DNA from: JAIBJP01 sp036506175
GTDB taxonomy: Bacteria > Actinomycetota > Thermoleophilia > Gaiellales > Gaiellaceae
DNA length: 19,414 nucleotides
Reading direction: 5' to 3'
Assembly (NCBI GenBank): GCA_036506175.1
Contig: DASXSE010000138.1
Span: forward strand, 1-19,414
The notes under the pieces are model-generated. The model did not search any database. It worked only from the letters and a program-made list of their open reading frames with translations, and was not told where the DNA came from. A program made the position numbers and the translations under genes. Each line of letters starts with the position of its first letter. The stretch's first letter is position 1. Of the stretch, positions 12,917-19,414 are shown in pieces.

Positions 12917-15406
12917 GTGGCGCATCATTGGGGGGTGGCGCGGAAGCTCCCGAGCGGCACGGTCACGTTTCTCTTCACTGACGTTGAAGGATCTACGCGG
13001 CTGCTCGAGGAGCTAGGCGCCGAGGGGTACGCGGCTGCCCTCGCGGAGCACCGGCGCGTCCTCCGCGAGGCGTTCACCACGCACGGAGGGGTCGAGGTGG
13101 ACACGCAGGGCGATGCTTTCTTCGTCGCCTTCTCGACTGCGCCGGCCGCCCTCGCGGCCGCACGCGAGGCGATCGCTGGGCTGCAGACGGGGCGCCTACG
13201 CGTTCGGATGGGGCTGCACACGGGCACGCCCCATCGAGCGACAGAGGGATACGTCGGACTCGACGTCCACCGAGCCGCGCGCATCGCGGCGGCGGGGCAC
13301 GGGGGGCAGGTGCTCGTGTCGGCGGCGGCGGCCGCGCTGGCCGGAGCAGACGGTCTCCGCGACCTCGGCGAGCATCGGCTCAAGGACCTCTCCGCGCCCG
13401 AGCGAATCTTCCAGCTCGGCTTCGAGGACTTTCCGCCGCTGCACACGCTGCATCAGACGAACCTCCCCGTTCCGGCGACGCCGTTCATCGGGCGGGAACC
13501 CGAGCTGGCGGAGATCGGTGAGCTCCTCTCGCGGCCTGACGTTCGGCTTGTGACGCTGACGGGACCGGGTGGTACGGGAAAGACGCGTCTGGCGCTCCAA
13601 GCAGCGGCCGCCGCCGCAGGCGACTTCGAGGACGGCGTCTGGTGGTTGCCTCTCGCCCCGCTCGACGATCCCGGCCTCGTCGTGGGGGCAGCGGCAGATG
13701 CCCTGGGCGCGAAGACGGGCCTCGCGGACCACATCGGCGACAAGCGCCTGCTCCTTCTGCTCGACAACTTCGAGCACGTGGTCGATGCGGCTGGGGATCT
13801 GGCGGTACTTCTCGCTGCCTGTCCGCGCCTTCGTCTCCTCGTCACGAGCCGCGAGCGCCTCGCCCTCCCTGCTGAGCATGTGTACCCGGTTGCGCCCCTA
13901 GCGCCGGCCGAAGGCGTAGAGCTGTTCTTCGCACGAGCGCAGGCCGCGGTCCCTGAATTCGAGCGGAGCCCCGCAGTGGAGGAGCTCTGCATTCGGCTCG
14001 AGCAGCTGCCGCTAGCCCTCGAGCTCGCGGCGGCGCGGGCACCGGTGCTTTCCCCGGAGCAACTCCTGGCGCGGCTCTCCCAGCGACTCGACGTCCTCGA
14101 GGCGGGACGCGGAGTCGATCCTCGCCAGCAGACGCTTCGGGCCACGATCGAATGGAGCCATGACCTCCTCGGGGCGGACGAGCAGCATCTCTTTCGCCGG
14201 CTCGCCGTCTTCGTGGGCGGGTTCACGGTCGAGGCTGTCGAGGCGATCTGCGACGCGGATCTCGCCACTCTCCAGGGGCTTGTGGACAAGAGCCTCCTCC
14301 GCCGGTCCGGCGGGCGACTATGGATGCTCGAGACGATCCGCGCCTACGCGGCGGAGCGCCTCGAAGCGGCAGGCGAGGGCGAAGAGCTGCGGCGGCGACA
14401 CGCCTACTATTTCCTCACCCTGGCCGAGGAGGCGGCTGCGGCCGAGCGGGCCATTGCTTCCGACGCCGCGGAGCTCGCCGACCGACTGGAGGCCGAGTTC
14501 GACAACCTCCGAGCCGCGATGACCCTTCTTGCGGAGTCAAGCGACGTGGAGTCGGAGCTCCGTTTCGTCCACGCCGCACGGGAGGCCCTCTGGCCTCGCG
14601 GTCGCGGCCTCGGCGAGATGTATGTGTGGGCCGTCCGCGCCCTCGGACGGGCCGACGCCCTCGACGCCGGAGCGCGGGCCGATGCGCTTGCGCAAGCCTC
14701 GTTCCTCGCCGCCCTCGTCGGCGACGCGGCGCCCTCGCGGGACTACGCGGACGCGAGCCTCGCGCTCGGTCGGGAGCTCGGCGACAAGCGGCGCATCGAA
14801 TGGGCGCTGCGGTGCAGAAGCTTCGAGGAGCCCGACCTCGAGCTTCACTCGCGCATGCTCCATGAGTGTGAGGCGCTCCTCCAAGAGCTTCAGGACGAGG
14901 TGGGGCGGGCGTGGGTGACGGTCGAGCTCGGGCACGTCGCGCTCAGGGGCGGGGATTTCGACGAGGCGCAGGCGGCCTTCGAACGCGGCGCGGATGCCTT
15001 TATGGCGCTGGGGAAGGATTGGGAGGCCGGGAACGCGCAAGGAGCGGGCGCGCTTGCAGCCGTGCTCGGTGGCCGGAGCGACGCGCAGAGGCTCGTCGAG
15101 GAGTCCTTGCAAGTAGCGCTGACCTTGCATTCCGAGACTCTGTTAGTCGAGGTGCTCGAGGCCACGGTGGCGCTGGCGCTCGACGAGCACGGATCCGAGG
15201 CCGCGCGCCTGTTCGGTGCTGCGGCGGCGATTCGCAATCGATTGGGGATGACGCGGGAGGTATCGCGTCGCGAGGTACTCGAACGCCTGCACGAGCGCGC
15301 CCAGAGACTTTTGGGAGAGCGGTTCGCCGAAGCTTGGCACGCCGGCGAATCGCTCTCCCCGGACGAGAGCATCGAGCTCGCGCTCGACCTCCTGTCGAAG
15401 GTCTAG
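12917..15406 (+). CDS. Cyclase-homology / NB-ARC (AfsR-like STAND) / TPR regulator
   Basis: An 829-residue multidomain protein. Residues 10-170 form a class III nucleotidyl-cyclase homology domain starting TVTFLFTDVEGSTRL (Asp22) and containing DTQGDAFFVAF (Asp66) and DVHRAARI. The usual substrate Lys is Asp62 and the ribose-binding Asn is His118, while Arg122 is kept, so turnover is doubtful. Residues 185-500 form a STAND ATPase: FIGREPELAEI, Walker A GPGGTGKT (216-223), Walker B LLLLLDNFEHV (Asp283), LLVTSRERL and the GxP-type LEQLPLALELAAARA. The rest is a helical TPR-like repeat region (about 520-820). There is no winged-helix or LuxR DNA-binding domain. GTG 12917 follows the SCP2 gene by 8 nt; GTG 12935 is an alternative. 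Known relatives are ATP-driven switches assembling on ligand sensing by the repeat region. A 49-bp gap leads to the protease gene. Confidence 0.9.
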   Translation: MAHHWGVARKLPSGTVTFLFTDVEGSTRLLEELGAEGYAAALAEHRRVLREAFTTHGGVEVDTQGDAFFVAFSTAPAALAAAREAIAGLQTGRLRVRMGLHTGTPHRATEGYVGLDVHRAARIAAAGHGGQVLVSAAAAALAGADGLRDLGEHRLKDLSAPERIFQLGFEDFPPLHTLHQTNLPVPATPFIGREPELAEIGELLSRPDVRLVTLTGPGGTGKTRLALQAAAAAAGDFEDGVWWLPLAPLDDPGLVVGAAADALGAKTGLADHIGDKRLLLLLDNFEHVVDAAGDLAVLLAACPRLRLLVTSRERLALPAEHVYPVAPLAPAEGVELFFARAQAAVPEFERSPAVEELCIRLEQLPLALELAAARAPVLSPEQLLARLSQRLDVLEAGRGVDPRQQTLRATIEWSHDLLGADEQHLFRRLAVFVGGFTVEAVEAICDADLATLQGLVDKSLLRRSGGRLWMLETIRAYAAERLEAAGEGEELRRRHAYYFLTLAEEAAAAERAIASDAAELADRLEAEFDNLRAAMTLLAESSDVESELRFVHAAREALWPRGRGLGEMYVWAVRALGRADALDAGARADALAQASFLAALVGDAAPSRDYADASLALGRELGDKRRIEWALRCRSFEEPDLELHSRMLHECEALLQELQDEVGRAWVTVELGHVALRGGDFDEAQAAFERGADAFMALGKDWEAGNAQGAGALAAVLGGRSDAQRLVEESLQVALTLHSETLLVEVLEATVALALDEHGSEAARLFGAAAAIRNRLGMTREVSRREVLERLHERAQRLLGERFAEAWHAGESLSPDESIELALDLLSKV

Positions 15407-15455
15407 GACCTCGGCAGACCTTGCAACGGGAGTCGCGCCCGACTTCAATGGCGCC

Positions 15456-16280
15456 GTGGAAGCGCACGAGGAGCTGCCCGCCTGGAGCCTGCCGGCCGAA
15501 GCAGTCGACGGCATCGCCCTTTCGGTCGACTGGCCGGAGCGCGTCGACCGCACTTGGGCGTGGGGAGGGGCAACAGGCGCCGAAACGCGCGTCTGCATTC
15601 TGGACAGCGGGGTCGAGTCCGACCACCCGCTCGTTGGCGGTGTCGAGCGGGCGGTGGCGGTGGCGATCGGTGACGACGGCGAGGCGGTTATCGAGGAGGA
15701 CACGGAAGGAGACCTGTGCGGGCATGGGACCGCATGCGCCGGAATCGTTCGCTCACTTGCGCCGCAGTGTCGCATCTTCAGCGTGCGCGTCCTGGGTGCG
15801 GGTTATACGGGCAGCGGTTCGGCGCTCCTTGCCGGGCTCCGGTGGGCGGTCGAGCAGGGCTTCGACGTCGTCAACATGAGTCTCTCGACGACCAAGCAGC
15901 AATTCGCAACGGTCTTGCACGAGCTCGCCGACAGCGCGTACTTTCAGCGCTCCGTGCTCGTTGCCTCCGCCCACAACATGCCTGTGGAGAGCTATCCGTG
16001 GCGCTTTTCCTCCGTTCTGTCCGTGGGCAGCCACGAGCTCGCCGACCCCTTGCAGTTCTTCTACAACCCGTCGCCCCCGGTGGAGTTCTTCGCCCGGGGG
16101 CTCGACATCGACGTCGCTTGGCTCGGCGGAACACAGATCCGCGCCTCCGGCAACAGCTTCGCGACGCCGCACATGTCGGGGATCTGCGCGCTCATCCGCT
16201 CGAAGCATCCGGCGCTGACGCCGTTTCAGCTCAAGAGCGTCCTCCAGCTGACGGCCTCGAACGTAAGTGGGGCGGCGTGA
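15456..16280 (+). CDS. Subtilisin-like (S8) serine protease, no signal peptide
   Basis: A 274-residue S8 peptidase. The triad is in order: RVCILDSGVESDHP with Asp50, GHGTACAGI with His90, and GNSFATPHMSGI with Ser234; ASAHN (Asn174) supplies the oxyanion Asn. The N-terminus (MEAHEELPAW) has no secretion signal and no prodomain, so the enzyme is probably cytoplasmic or externalised by another route. Length is short, comprising only the catalytic fold. GTG 15456 follows the STAND gene by 49 bp with cggga-type purines upstream. Its TGA overlaps the GAF gene's GTG (GTGA), implying coupled synthesis. Family members with this shape occur in regulated intracellular proteolysis and in natural-product clusters; no biosynthetic partner is seen here. 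Substrate unknown. Confidence 0.92.
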   Translation: MEAHEELPAWSLPAEAVDGIALSVDWPERVDRTWAWGGATGAETRVCILDSGVESDHPLVGGVERAVAVAIGDDGEAVIEEDTEGDLCGHGTACAGIVRSLAPQCRIFSVRVLGAGYTGSGSALLAGLRWAVEQGFDVVNMSLSTTKQQFATVLHELADSAYFQRSVLVASAHNMPVESYPWRFSSVLSVGSHELADPLQFFYNPSPPVEFFARGLDIDVAWLGGTQIRASGNSFATPHMSGICALIRSKHPALTPFQLKSVLQLTASNVSGAA

Positions 16281-16918
16281 ACGAGGACCGCTTTCAGGCG
16301 GCGGTGGCGACGGGGGTGCTGGGCTCTGAGGATGCGTACGCCGCTTTGCTCCATTCGGTCGTCGAGGTTGCGCGTGCGATCTTCGGCGCCCGCGCGTCGT
16401 CGATCTTCCTCCTCGACGAGGAGACGGACGAGCTCGTGTTCGAAGCAGTTTCGGGGGAGGGCTCGGACAAGCTCGTCGGCACGCGTTTTCCCTCGAGCAC
16501 AGGGGTCGCCGGGTGGGTCCTCGTCACACGCCAGCCGCTCGTCCTCGAGGACGTCGGCGAGGACCCTCGTTTCGCGCGCGAAGCCGCCGAACAGACGGGC
16601 TACGTGCCCAGAGGATTGATGGCAGTCCCCTTGCTCCACGGGGAGCGGGCGCTTGGTGTTCTCGAGGTGCTCGACCGCCCGCAGCAGTCTCGGTTCACGC
16701 TCGCCGACAGCGAGCTCCTCGGTCTCTTCGCCAACCAGGCTGCGATCGCCCTCGACCTGCTGCAGTCGGCGCGGCGGGCGCGTGCCGTCCTCAGGGAAGG
16801 ATCAGGTGACACGGCTGCGGTCGCCAAGCTGGCAACGGCATTGGACGGCCTCGAGGGAGAGCGCCGCGCTGCGGGCCTGCGCCTGCTGGCCGCCCTGGAG
16901 GAGCTTCTGAAGGAGTAG
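16277..16918 (+). CDS. GAF-domain protein
   Basis: A 213-residue protein with one GAF domain (about residues 15-165): ARAIFGARASSIFLLDEETDE as the first helix/strand, VGTRFPSSTGVAGWVLVTRQP (family: G-x-x-x-P-x-x-x-G-x-x-G-x-V), the PRGLMAVPLL and RALGVLEVLDRP strands, and the closing FTLADSELLGLFANQAAIAL helix. GAF domains bind small ligands such as cyclic nucleotides, tetrapyrroles or redox cofactors. No kinase, phosphatase or cyclase output domain is attached; the last 45 residues are charged helix (AAVAKLATALDGLEGERRA), suitable for dimerisation or partner contact. The frame extends upstream inside the protease gene, but GTG 16277 overlapping the protease TGA fits coupling. A GC-rich hairpin follows its TAG immediately. 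Confidence 0.88.
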   Translation: MNEDRFQAAVATGVLGSEDAYAALLHSVVEVARAIFGARASSIFLLDEETDELVFEAVSGEGSDKLVGTRFPSSTGVAGWVLVTRQPLVLEDVGEDPRFAREAAEQTGYVPRGLMAVPLLHGERALGVLEVLDRPQQSRFTLADSELLGLFANQAAIALDLLQSARRARAVLREGSGDTAAVAKLATALDGLEGERRAAGLRLLAALEELLKE

Positions 16919-16943
16919 GCCGGGCGGCCGAGGCCGCCCGGCC
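16918..16943 (+). terminator. GC-rich hairpin terminator after the GAF gene
   Basis: gccgggcggcc (16919-16929) and ggccgcccggc (16932-16942) are perfectly complementary over 11 bp, extended by a G-C pair at 16918/16943, with a very tight loop. The stem starts at the last base of the TAG stop codon. There is no T-run, as is common for terminators in high-GC actinobacteria. It sits just before the convergent small gene's stop (16952) and may serve both directions. Confidence 0.75.
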
Positions 16944-16951
16944 CGCATTGG

Positions 16952-17119
16952 CTAGCCGGCCTTGGTCCGGTGTGCCTCGACGTCGGGGTCATCGTCCGAC
17001 GCGCGGCGGCCGATCTCCTCTTCGGAGCCCTCGTCGCCATAGCCAGCCTTCGTGCGATGGCCCTCGACGTCGGGGTCTTCCGACAGCGCTGCTTCCCTTT
17101 CTTGCTCCTGCTCGGACAT
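16952..17119 (-). CDS. Acidic 55-residue protein with twin 12-residue repeat
   Basis: Starts MSEQEQEREAALSE and consists of a 14-residue acidic head, repeat 1 DPDVEGHRTKAG, a 17-residue acidic spacer, and repeat 2 DPDVEAHRTKAG ending exactly at the stop. No Cys, signal peptide or membrane helix is present, and it is probably disordered. A strong Shine-Dalgarno (aaaggagg) with 4-nt spacing to the ATG fixes the start, so the longer frame to 17185 is not used. Between the repeats, four codons differ only synonymously and one gives Ala/Gly, which indicates selection on the peptide. Short actinobacterial proteins with DVEGH/EVEAH repeats exist without known function; a RiPP-type precursor is one possibility, but no modifying enzyme is visible nearby. 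Confidence 0.8.
   Translation of the reverse strand: MSEQEQEREAALSEDPDVEGHRTKAGYGDEGSEEEIGRRASDDDPDVEAHRTKAG
16955..16990 (-). repeat. Second (C-terminal) copy of the 12-residue repeat
   Basis: This 36-nt unit encodes DPDVEAHRTKAG just before the stop. Its partner at 17042-17077 lies 87 nt (29 codons) away. The DNA copies differ in five codons while the peptides differ at one residue. Confidence 0.85.
17042..17077 (-). repeat. First (N-terminal) copy of the 12-residue repeat
   Basis: This 36-nt unit encodes DPDVEGHRTKAG. Relative to the other copy, the His, Arg, Thr and last Ala codons are changed synonymously and Gly replaces Ala at position 6. Confidence 0.85.
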
Positions 17120-17123
17120 GCAG

Positions 17124-17131
17124 CCTCCTTT
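17124..17131 (-). promoter_or_regulatory. Strong ribosome binding site for the twin-repeat protein
   Basis: The minus strand reads aaaggagg, then ctgc, then ATG at 17119. It is the strongest Shine-Dalgarno in the window and decides the start of this gene against the upstream in-frame ATG at 17185. Confidence 0.8.
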
Positions 17132-17224
17132 CGTCACCGCTTGTTCGCGGACTAGCCGCACTACAAGACGACCACGTGTGGCCATATCTTCCCACGCAGC
17201 GCAAAAGGCGCAAACATCTCGCGC

Positions 17225-18889
17225 GTGATCGCAGGAGCACGGGAGCGGCTGGCCGAGTCCTTGCGGGCATTCCGAGCCGTGTTCGCGAATCCGGACCTGC
17301 GCCGGATCGAGCTGGCGCTCACCGGTTCCGTGACGGGGGAATGGGCGTACGCGATCGCTCTCGCGGTCTTCGCTTTTGACCGCGGCGGTGCTGCCGCTGT
17401 GGGTCTCGTCGGCCTGATCCGTTTCGTGCCGGCCGCGCTTGCAGCGCCGTTTGCCGCGGTCCTCGGCGACCGCTTCGACCGCGGGCGGGTGATGGTCGTC
17501 TCAGACGTCCTGCGTGCCCTGGCGATGGCGGCCGCCGGAGTAACCGCGCTGGCCGACGGGCCCGCGGGAGTGGTCTATGCCCTGGCGGTGTTCGTCGCCG
17601 TGGTCTCGACAGCTTTCCGACCGGCGCAAGCGGCGATCCTCCCGTCCCTGGCCCGCACGCCGGAGGAGCTCACCGCCGCCAACGTCGCGTCCACGACCAT
17701 CGAGAGCGTTGGGAGCTTCGTCGGCCCGGCCCTAGGCGGGCTCCTGCTCGCCGCTACGAGTGCCGGCGTCGTTTTCCTGGCGACCGCCGCGACGTTCGTC
17801 TGGTCTGCGCTTCTCCTCGCCTTCGTCTCCCCGACCGGGACCCCGGGACGGCAGGGCGTTCCAAACCTCCGTGAGGAGGCCCTCGCAGGATTCAAGACGA
17901 TCGCCGAGCAGCCACGTCTCCGGCTTATCGTCAGCCTCTACGGAGCACAGACTCTCGTCAACGGCGCGCTCAACGTTCTCATCGTCGTCGCAGCGCTCGA
18001 TCTCCTCGACCTCGGCCGGTCGGGGCCCGGCGTCCTCACCTCGGCCGTCGGGGTGGGCGGCCTTCTTGGAGTCGTTGTGGCACTTGCACTCGTGGGGCGG
18101 CAGCGCCTCGCGGCGGATTTCGGGCTCGGCCTCGTCCTCTGGGGCATCCCGATCGCGCTCATCGGCGTCTGGCCCCACGAGGCCGCTGCGCTCGTCCTCC
18201 TCGCGGTGCTCGGGATCGGGAACACCCTCGTGGACGTCGCTGCGCTCACGCTTCTCCAGCGTGCGGCGCCCGACGAGGTGCTCGCGCGCGTCTTCGGCGT
18301 GATCGAATTCGTCCTCATCGGCACGATCGGCGTGGGGGCGATCCTGGCACCCGCGCTCATCTCCGCGCTGGGGATTCGCGGCGCGCTGATCCTCACCGGC
18401 GCCCTCCTGCCTGCGCTCGCCCTGATCGCGTGGCCCCGGCTCAACCGCATCGACTCCGAGGTCAAGGTGCCCGAGCTCGAACTGGGACTCCTCCGTGGCC
18501 TGGACATCTTCGCCCCGCTTCCGCCGGCGACGATCGAGCACCTCGCAGGGAGCCTGCGCCCCCGCCGTGCAAAGGCAGGCGAGGAGATCATCCGAGAGGG
18601 CGAGCCGGGCGATCTCTTCTACGTCGTGGGCTCGGGAGAGGTCGACGTCACCCAGGACGGTCGCTCCCTTGGGACGCTCGGACCCGGGGAGAGCTTCGGC
18701 GAGATCGCCCTGCTGCGACCGGTCCCGCGGACTGCGAGCGTCGTTGCGCGCGTCGACGTGGAGCTCTACACACTCGACCGCGACGAGTTCGTCGCCGCGG
18801 TCACCGGGCATCCTGAGAGCAGCGAGGCGGCCGACGCGGTCATCGGGGCGCGGCTCGGGTCCTTGCGGACGGGAATGGCTTCCATCTAA
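17225..18889 (+). CDS. MFS transporter fused to a cyclic-nucleotide-binding domain
   Basis: A 554-residue fusion. Residues 25-405 form a 12-helix EntS/DHA3-like MFS transporter (motif A-like GDRFDRGRVMVVSD at 81-94; FRPAQAAILPSLARTPEEL, then AANVAS, in the middle). Residues 425-545 form a cNMP-binding (CAP/CRP-type) domain: LDIFAPLPPATIEHLAG, EIIREGEPGDLFYVVGSGEV, and the phosphate-binding cassette FGEIALLRPVPRTAS (491-505) with the key Glu493 and Arg502 both present. No DNA-binding helix follows, so the domain probably gates or regulates transport from the cytoplasmic side. GTG 17225 is the first start after the 105-bp divergent gap; TATCTT at 17185 is a possible -10 without a clear -35. Its stop overlaps convergent pdxH by 4 nt. 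Transport substrate unknown. Confidence 0.9.
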   Translation: MIAGARERLAESLRAFRAVFANPDLRRIELALTGSVTGEWAYAIALAVFAFDRGGAAAVGLVGLIRFVPAALAAPFAAVLGDRFDRGRVMVVSDVLRALAMAAAGVTALADGPAGVVYALAVFVAVVSTAFRPAQAAILPSLARTPEELTAANVASTTIESVGSFVGPALGGLLLAATSAGVVFLATAATFVWSALLLAFVSPTGTPGRQGVPNLREEALAGFKTIAEQPRLRLIVSLYGAQTLVNGALNVLIVVAALDLLDLGRSGPGVLTSAVGVGGLLGVVVALALVGRQRLAADFGLGLVLWGIPIALIGVWPHEAAALVLLAVLGIGNTLVDVAALTLLQRAAPDEVLARVFGVIEFVLIGTIGVGAILAPALISALGIRGALILTGALLPALALIAWPRLNRIDSEVKVPELELGLLRGLDIFAPLPPATIEHLAGSLRPRRAKAGEEIIREGEPGDLFYVVGSGEVDVTQDGRSLGTLGPGESFGEIALLRPVPRTASVVARVDVELYTLDRDEFVAAVTGHPESSEAADAVIGARLGSLRTGMASI

Positions 18890-19414
18890 GGAGCCAGGAC
18901 TTCGCGCTTCCAGCCGTCGCGATCGCGCGAGTAGCGGACACGGTCGTGGAGCCGGTTCGGGCGGCTCTCCCAGAATTCGATCGTCTCCGGCTCGAGCACG
19001 TAGCCGCCCCAGTAGGGAGGACGATCCGGCTCGTGGTCGTCGTAGCGCTCGTCGGCCTCCGCGAACGCGCGTTCGAGCTCGTCCCGGCTCGCGATCGGCG
19101 CACTCTGGCGCGAAGCCCACGTTGCCAGGCGGCTGCCGAGCGGACGCGTGCGGAAATAGTCGTCTGACTCCTCCTCCGGCAGCCGAGCCACGCGCCCTGT
19201 CACGAGCACCTGCCTGCGCGGCTCCTGCGCCCAGTGGAAGACCAGGGCCGCACGTGGATTCTCGGCCAGCTCCCGGCCCTTGCGGCTTTCATAGTTCGTG
19301 AAGAAGGAGAAGCCGCGCTCGTCGAGTCCCTTGAGGAGAACCGTGCGGGCCGACGGCGCCCCCTGGGCGCCTGCGGTTGCCAGAGTCATCGCCTCGGGGA
19401 GCTCGAGCCCGCTC
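18886..19414 (-). CDS. pdxH: Pyridoxamine 5'-phosphate oxidase (5' end outside window)
   Basis: The C-terminal 175 residues of an FMN-dependent PNP/PMP oxidase, which makes pyridoxal 5'-phosphate. Coding continues past the window edge: the last bases encode LELPEA directly before MTLATAGAQGAPSARTVLL, so the Met at 19389 is internal (family: N-A-M-x-L-A-T-V). Also seen are LLKGLDERGFSFFTNYESRKG (FMN-binding), PRAALVFHW, RQVLVTGRVARLP, the YFRTRPLGSRLATWASRQS segment, and the C-terminal domain WGGYVLEPETIEFWESRPNRLHDR with the conserved W-x-x-R-x-x-R-L-H-D-R. The stop TAG (18886-18888) overlaps the transporter's TAA. PLP produced would serve HisC and IlvA, but no operon link is visible. Confidence 0.95.
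   Translation of the reverse strand, partial: SGLELPEAMTLATAGAQGAPSARTVLLKGLDERGFSFFTNYESRKGRELAENPRAALVFHWAQEPRRQVLVTGRVARLPEEESDDYFRTRPLGSRLATWASRQSAPIASRDELERAFAEADERYDDHEPDRPPYWGGYVLEPETIEFWESRPNRLHDRVRYSRDRDGWKREVLAP

Noticed and set aside
17171..17180. ccacgtgtgg as an operator in the 17120-17224 divergent gap
   Set aside because: The arms are only 4 bp and such sites are common by chance in high-GC DNA; no second copy is seen nearby.
17120..17185. Upstream extension (22 codons) of the twin-repeat protein
   Set aside because: A strong Shine-Dalgarno directly before the ATG at 17119 marks the real start.
17732..19120. A 462-codon minus-strand open frame opposite the MFS-cNMP fusion, running into pdxH
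   Set aside because: Arg/Glu/Asp-rich antisense translation of a membrane protein gene; overlaps two well-supported genes.
1..19414. CRISPR array, insertion sequence, prophage or integron
   Set aside because: No regularly spaced repeats, transposase, integrase or phage structural genes were found on either strand.

Overview
The window comes from a high-GC genome with strong G/C preference at third codon positions, many GTG/TTG starts and tightly packed genes that overlap at stop/start codons. Together with the gene content (DUF3052, AfsR-like STAND regulator, LON-domain protein, actinobacterial small proteins), this suggests a deep-branching actinobacterium, probably of the Thermoleophilia (Solirubrobacterales/Gaiellales) type. 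That placement is inference from style and content; there is no rRNA, tRNA, CRISPR array, transposase or phage gene in the window, and it reads as chromosomal core.

Layout. 1-1470 (+): the C-terminal end of a gamma-glutamyltransferase, a GNAT acetyltransferase overlapping it, a 166-bp spacer with a concentric inverted repeat, and a small Cys/His-containing protein of unknown function. 1474-1559 is a palindromic element between convergent genes. 1553-2164 (-) is a LON substrate-binding-domain protein, diverging by only 18 bp from 2183-6740 (+): hisC, an MFS exporter, a MeaB-type GTPase and an ilvA-type threonine ammonia-lyase, the last three physically overlapping or abutting. 6746-6934 (-) is a small protein; 6997-7710 (+) holds a short conserved-looking protein and a DUF3052 protein. 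7662-11077 (-) holds a DUF72 protein and a coupled pair, leucyl aminopeptidase then acyl-CoA dehydrogenase. 11173-16918 (+) is a long co-directional run: small helical protein, Fsr-like MFS exporter, SCP2-like protein, a large cyclase-homology/NB-ARC/TPR protein, a signal-less subtilisin-like protease and a GAF protein, closed by a strong GC-rich hairpin. 16952-17119 (-) encodes a 55-residue acidic protein with a twin 12-residue repeat. 17225-18889 (+) is an MFS transporter fused to a cyclic-nucleotide-binding domain, and the window ends inside pdxH (-).

How the genes may work together. Threonine ammonia-lyase makes 2-oxobutyrate, which normally leads to propionyl-CoA and then methylmalonyl-CoA, the pathway whose mutase MeaB protects; the 32-nt overlap of meaB and ilvA fits that link, although no mutase gene is present here. 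PepA, pdxH (PLP supply for HisC and IlvA) and the acyl-CoA dehydrogenase are general amino-acid and acyl-CoA metabolism. The least ordinary part is 12.6-18.9 kb: a cyclase-like STAND protein whose catalytic positions look altered, a cytoplasmic protease translationally coupled to a GAF sensor, a repeat peptide, and a transporter with an apparently intact cyclic-nucleotide pocket. Whether these form one signalling system is a hypothesis.
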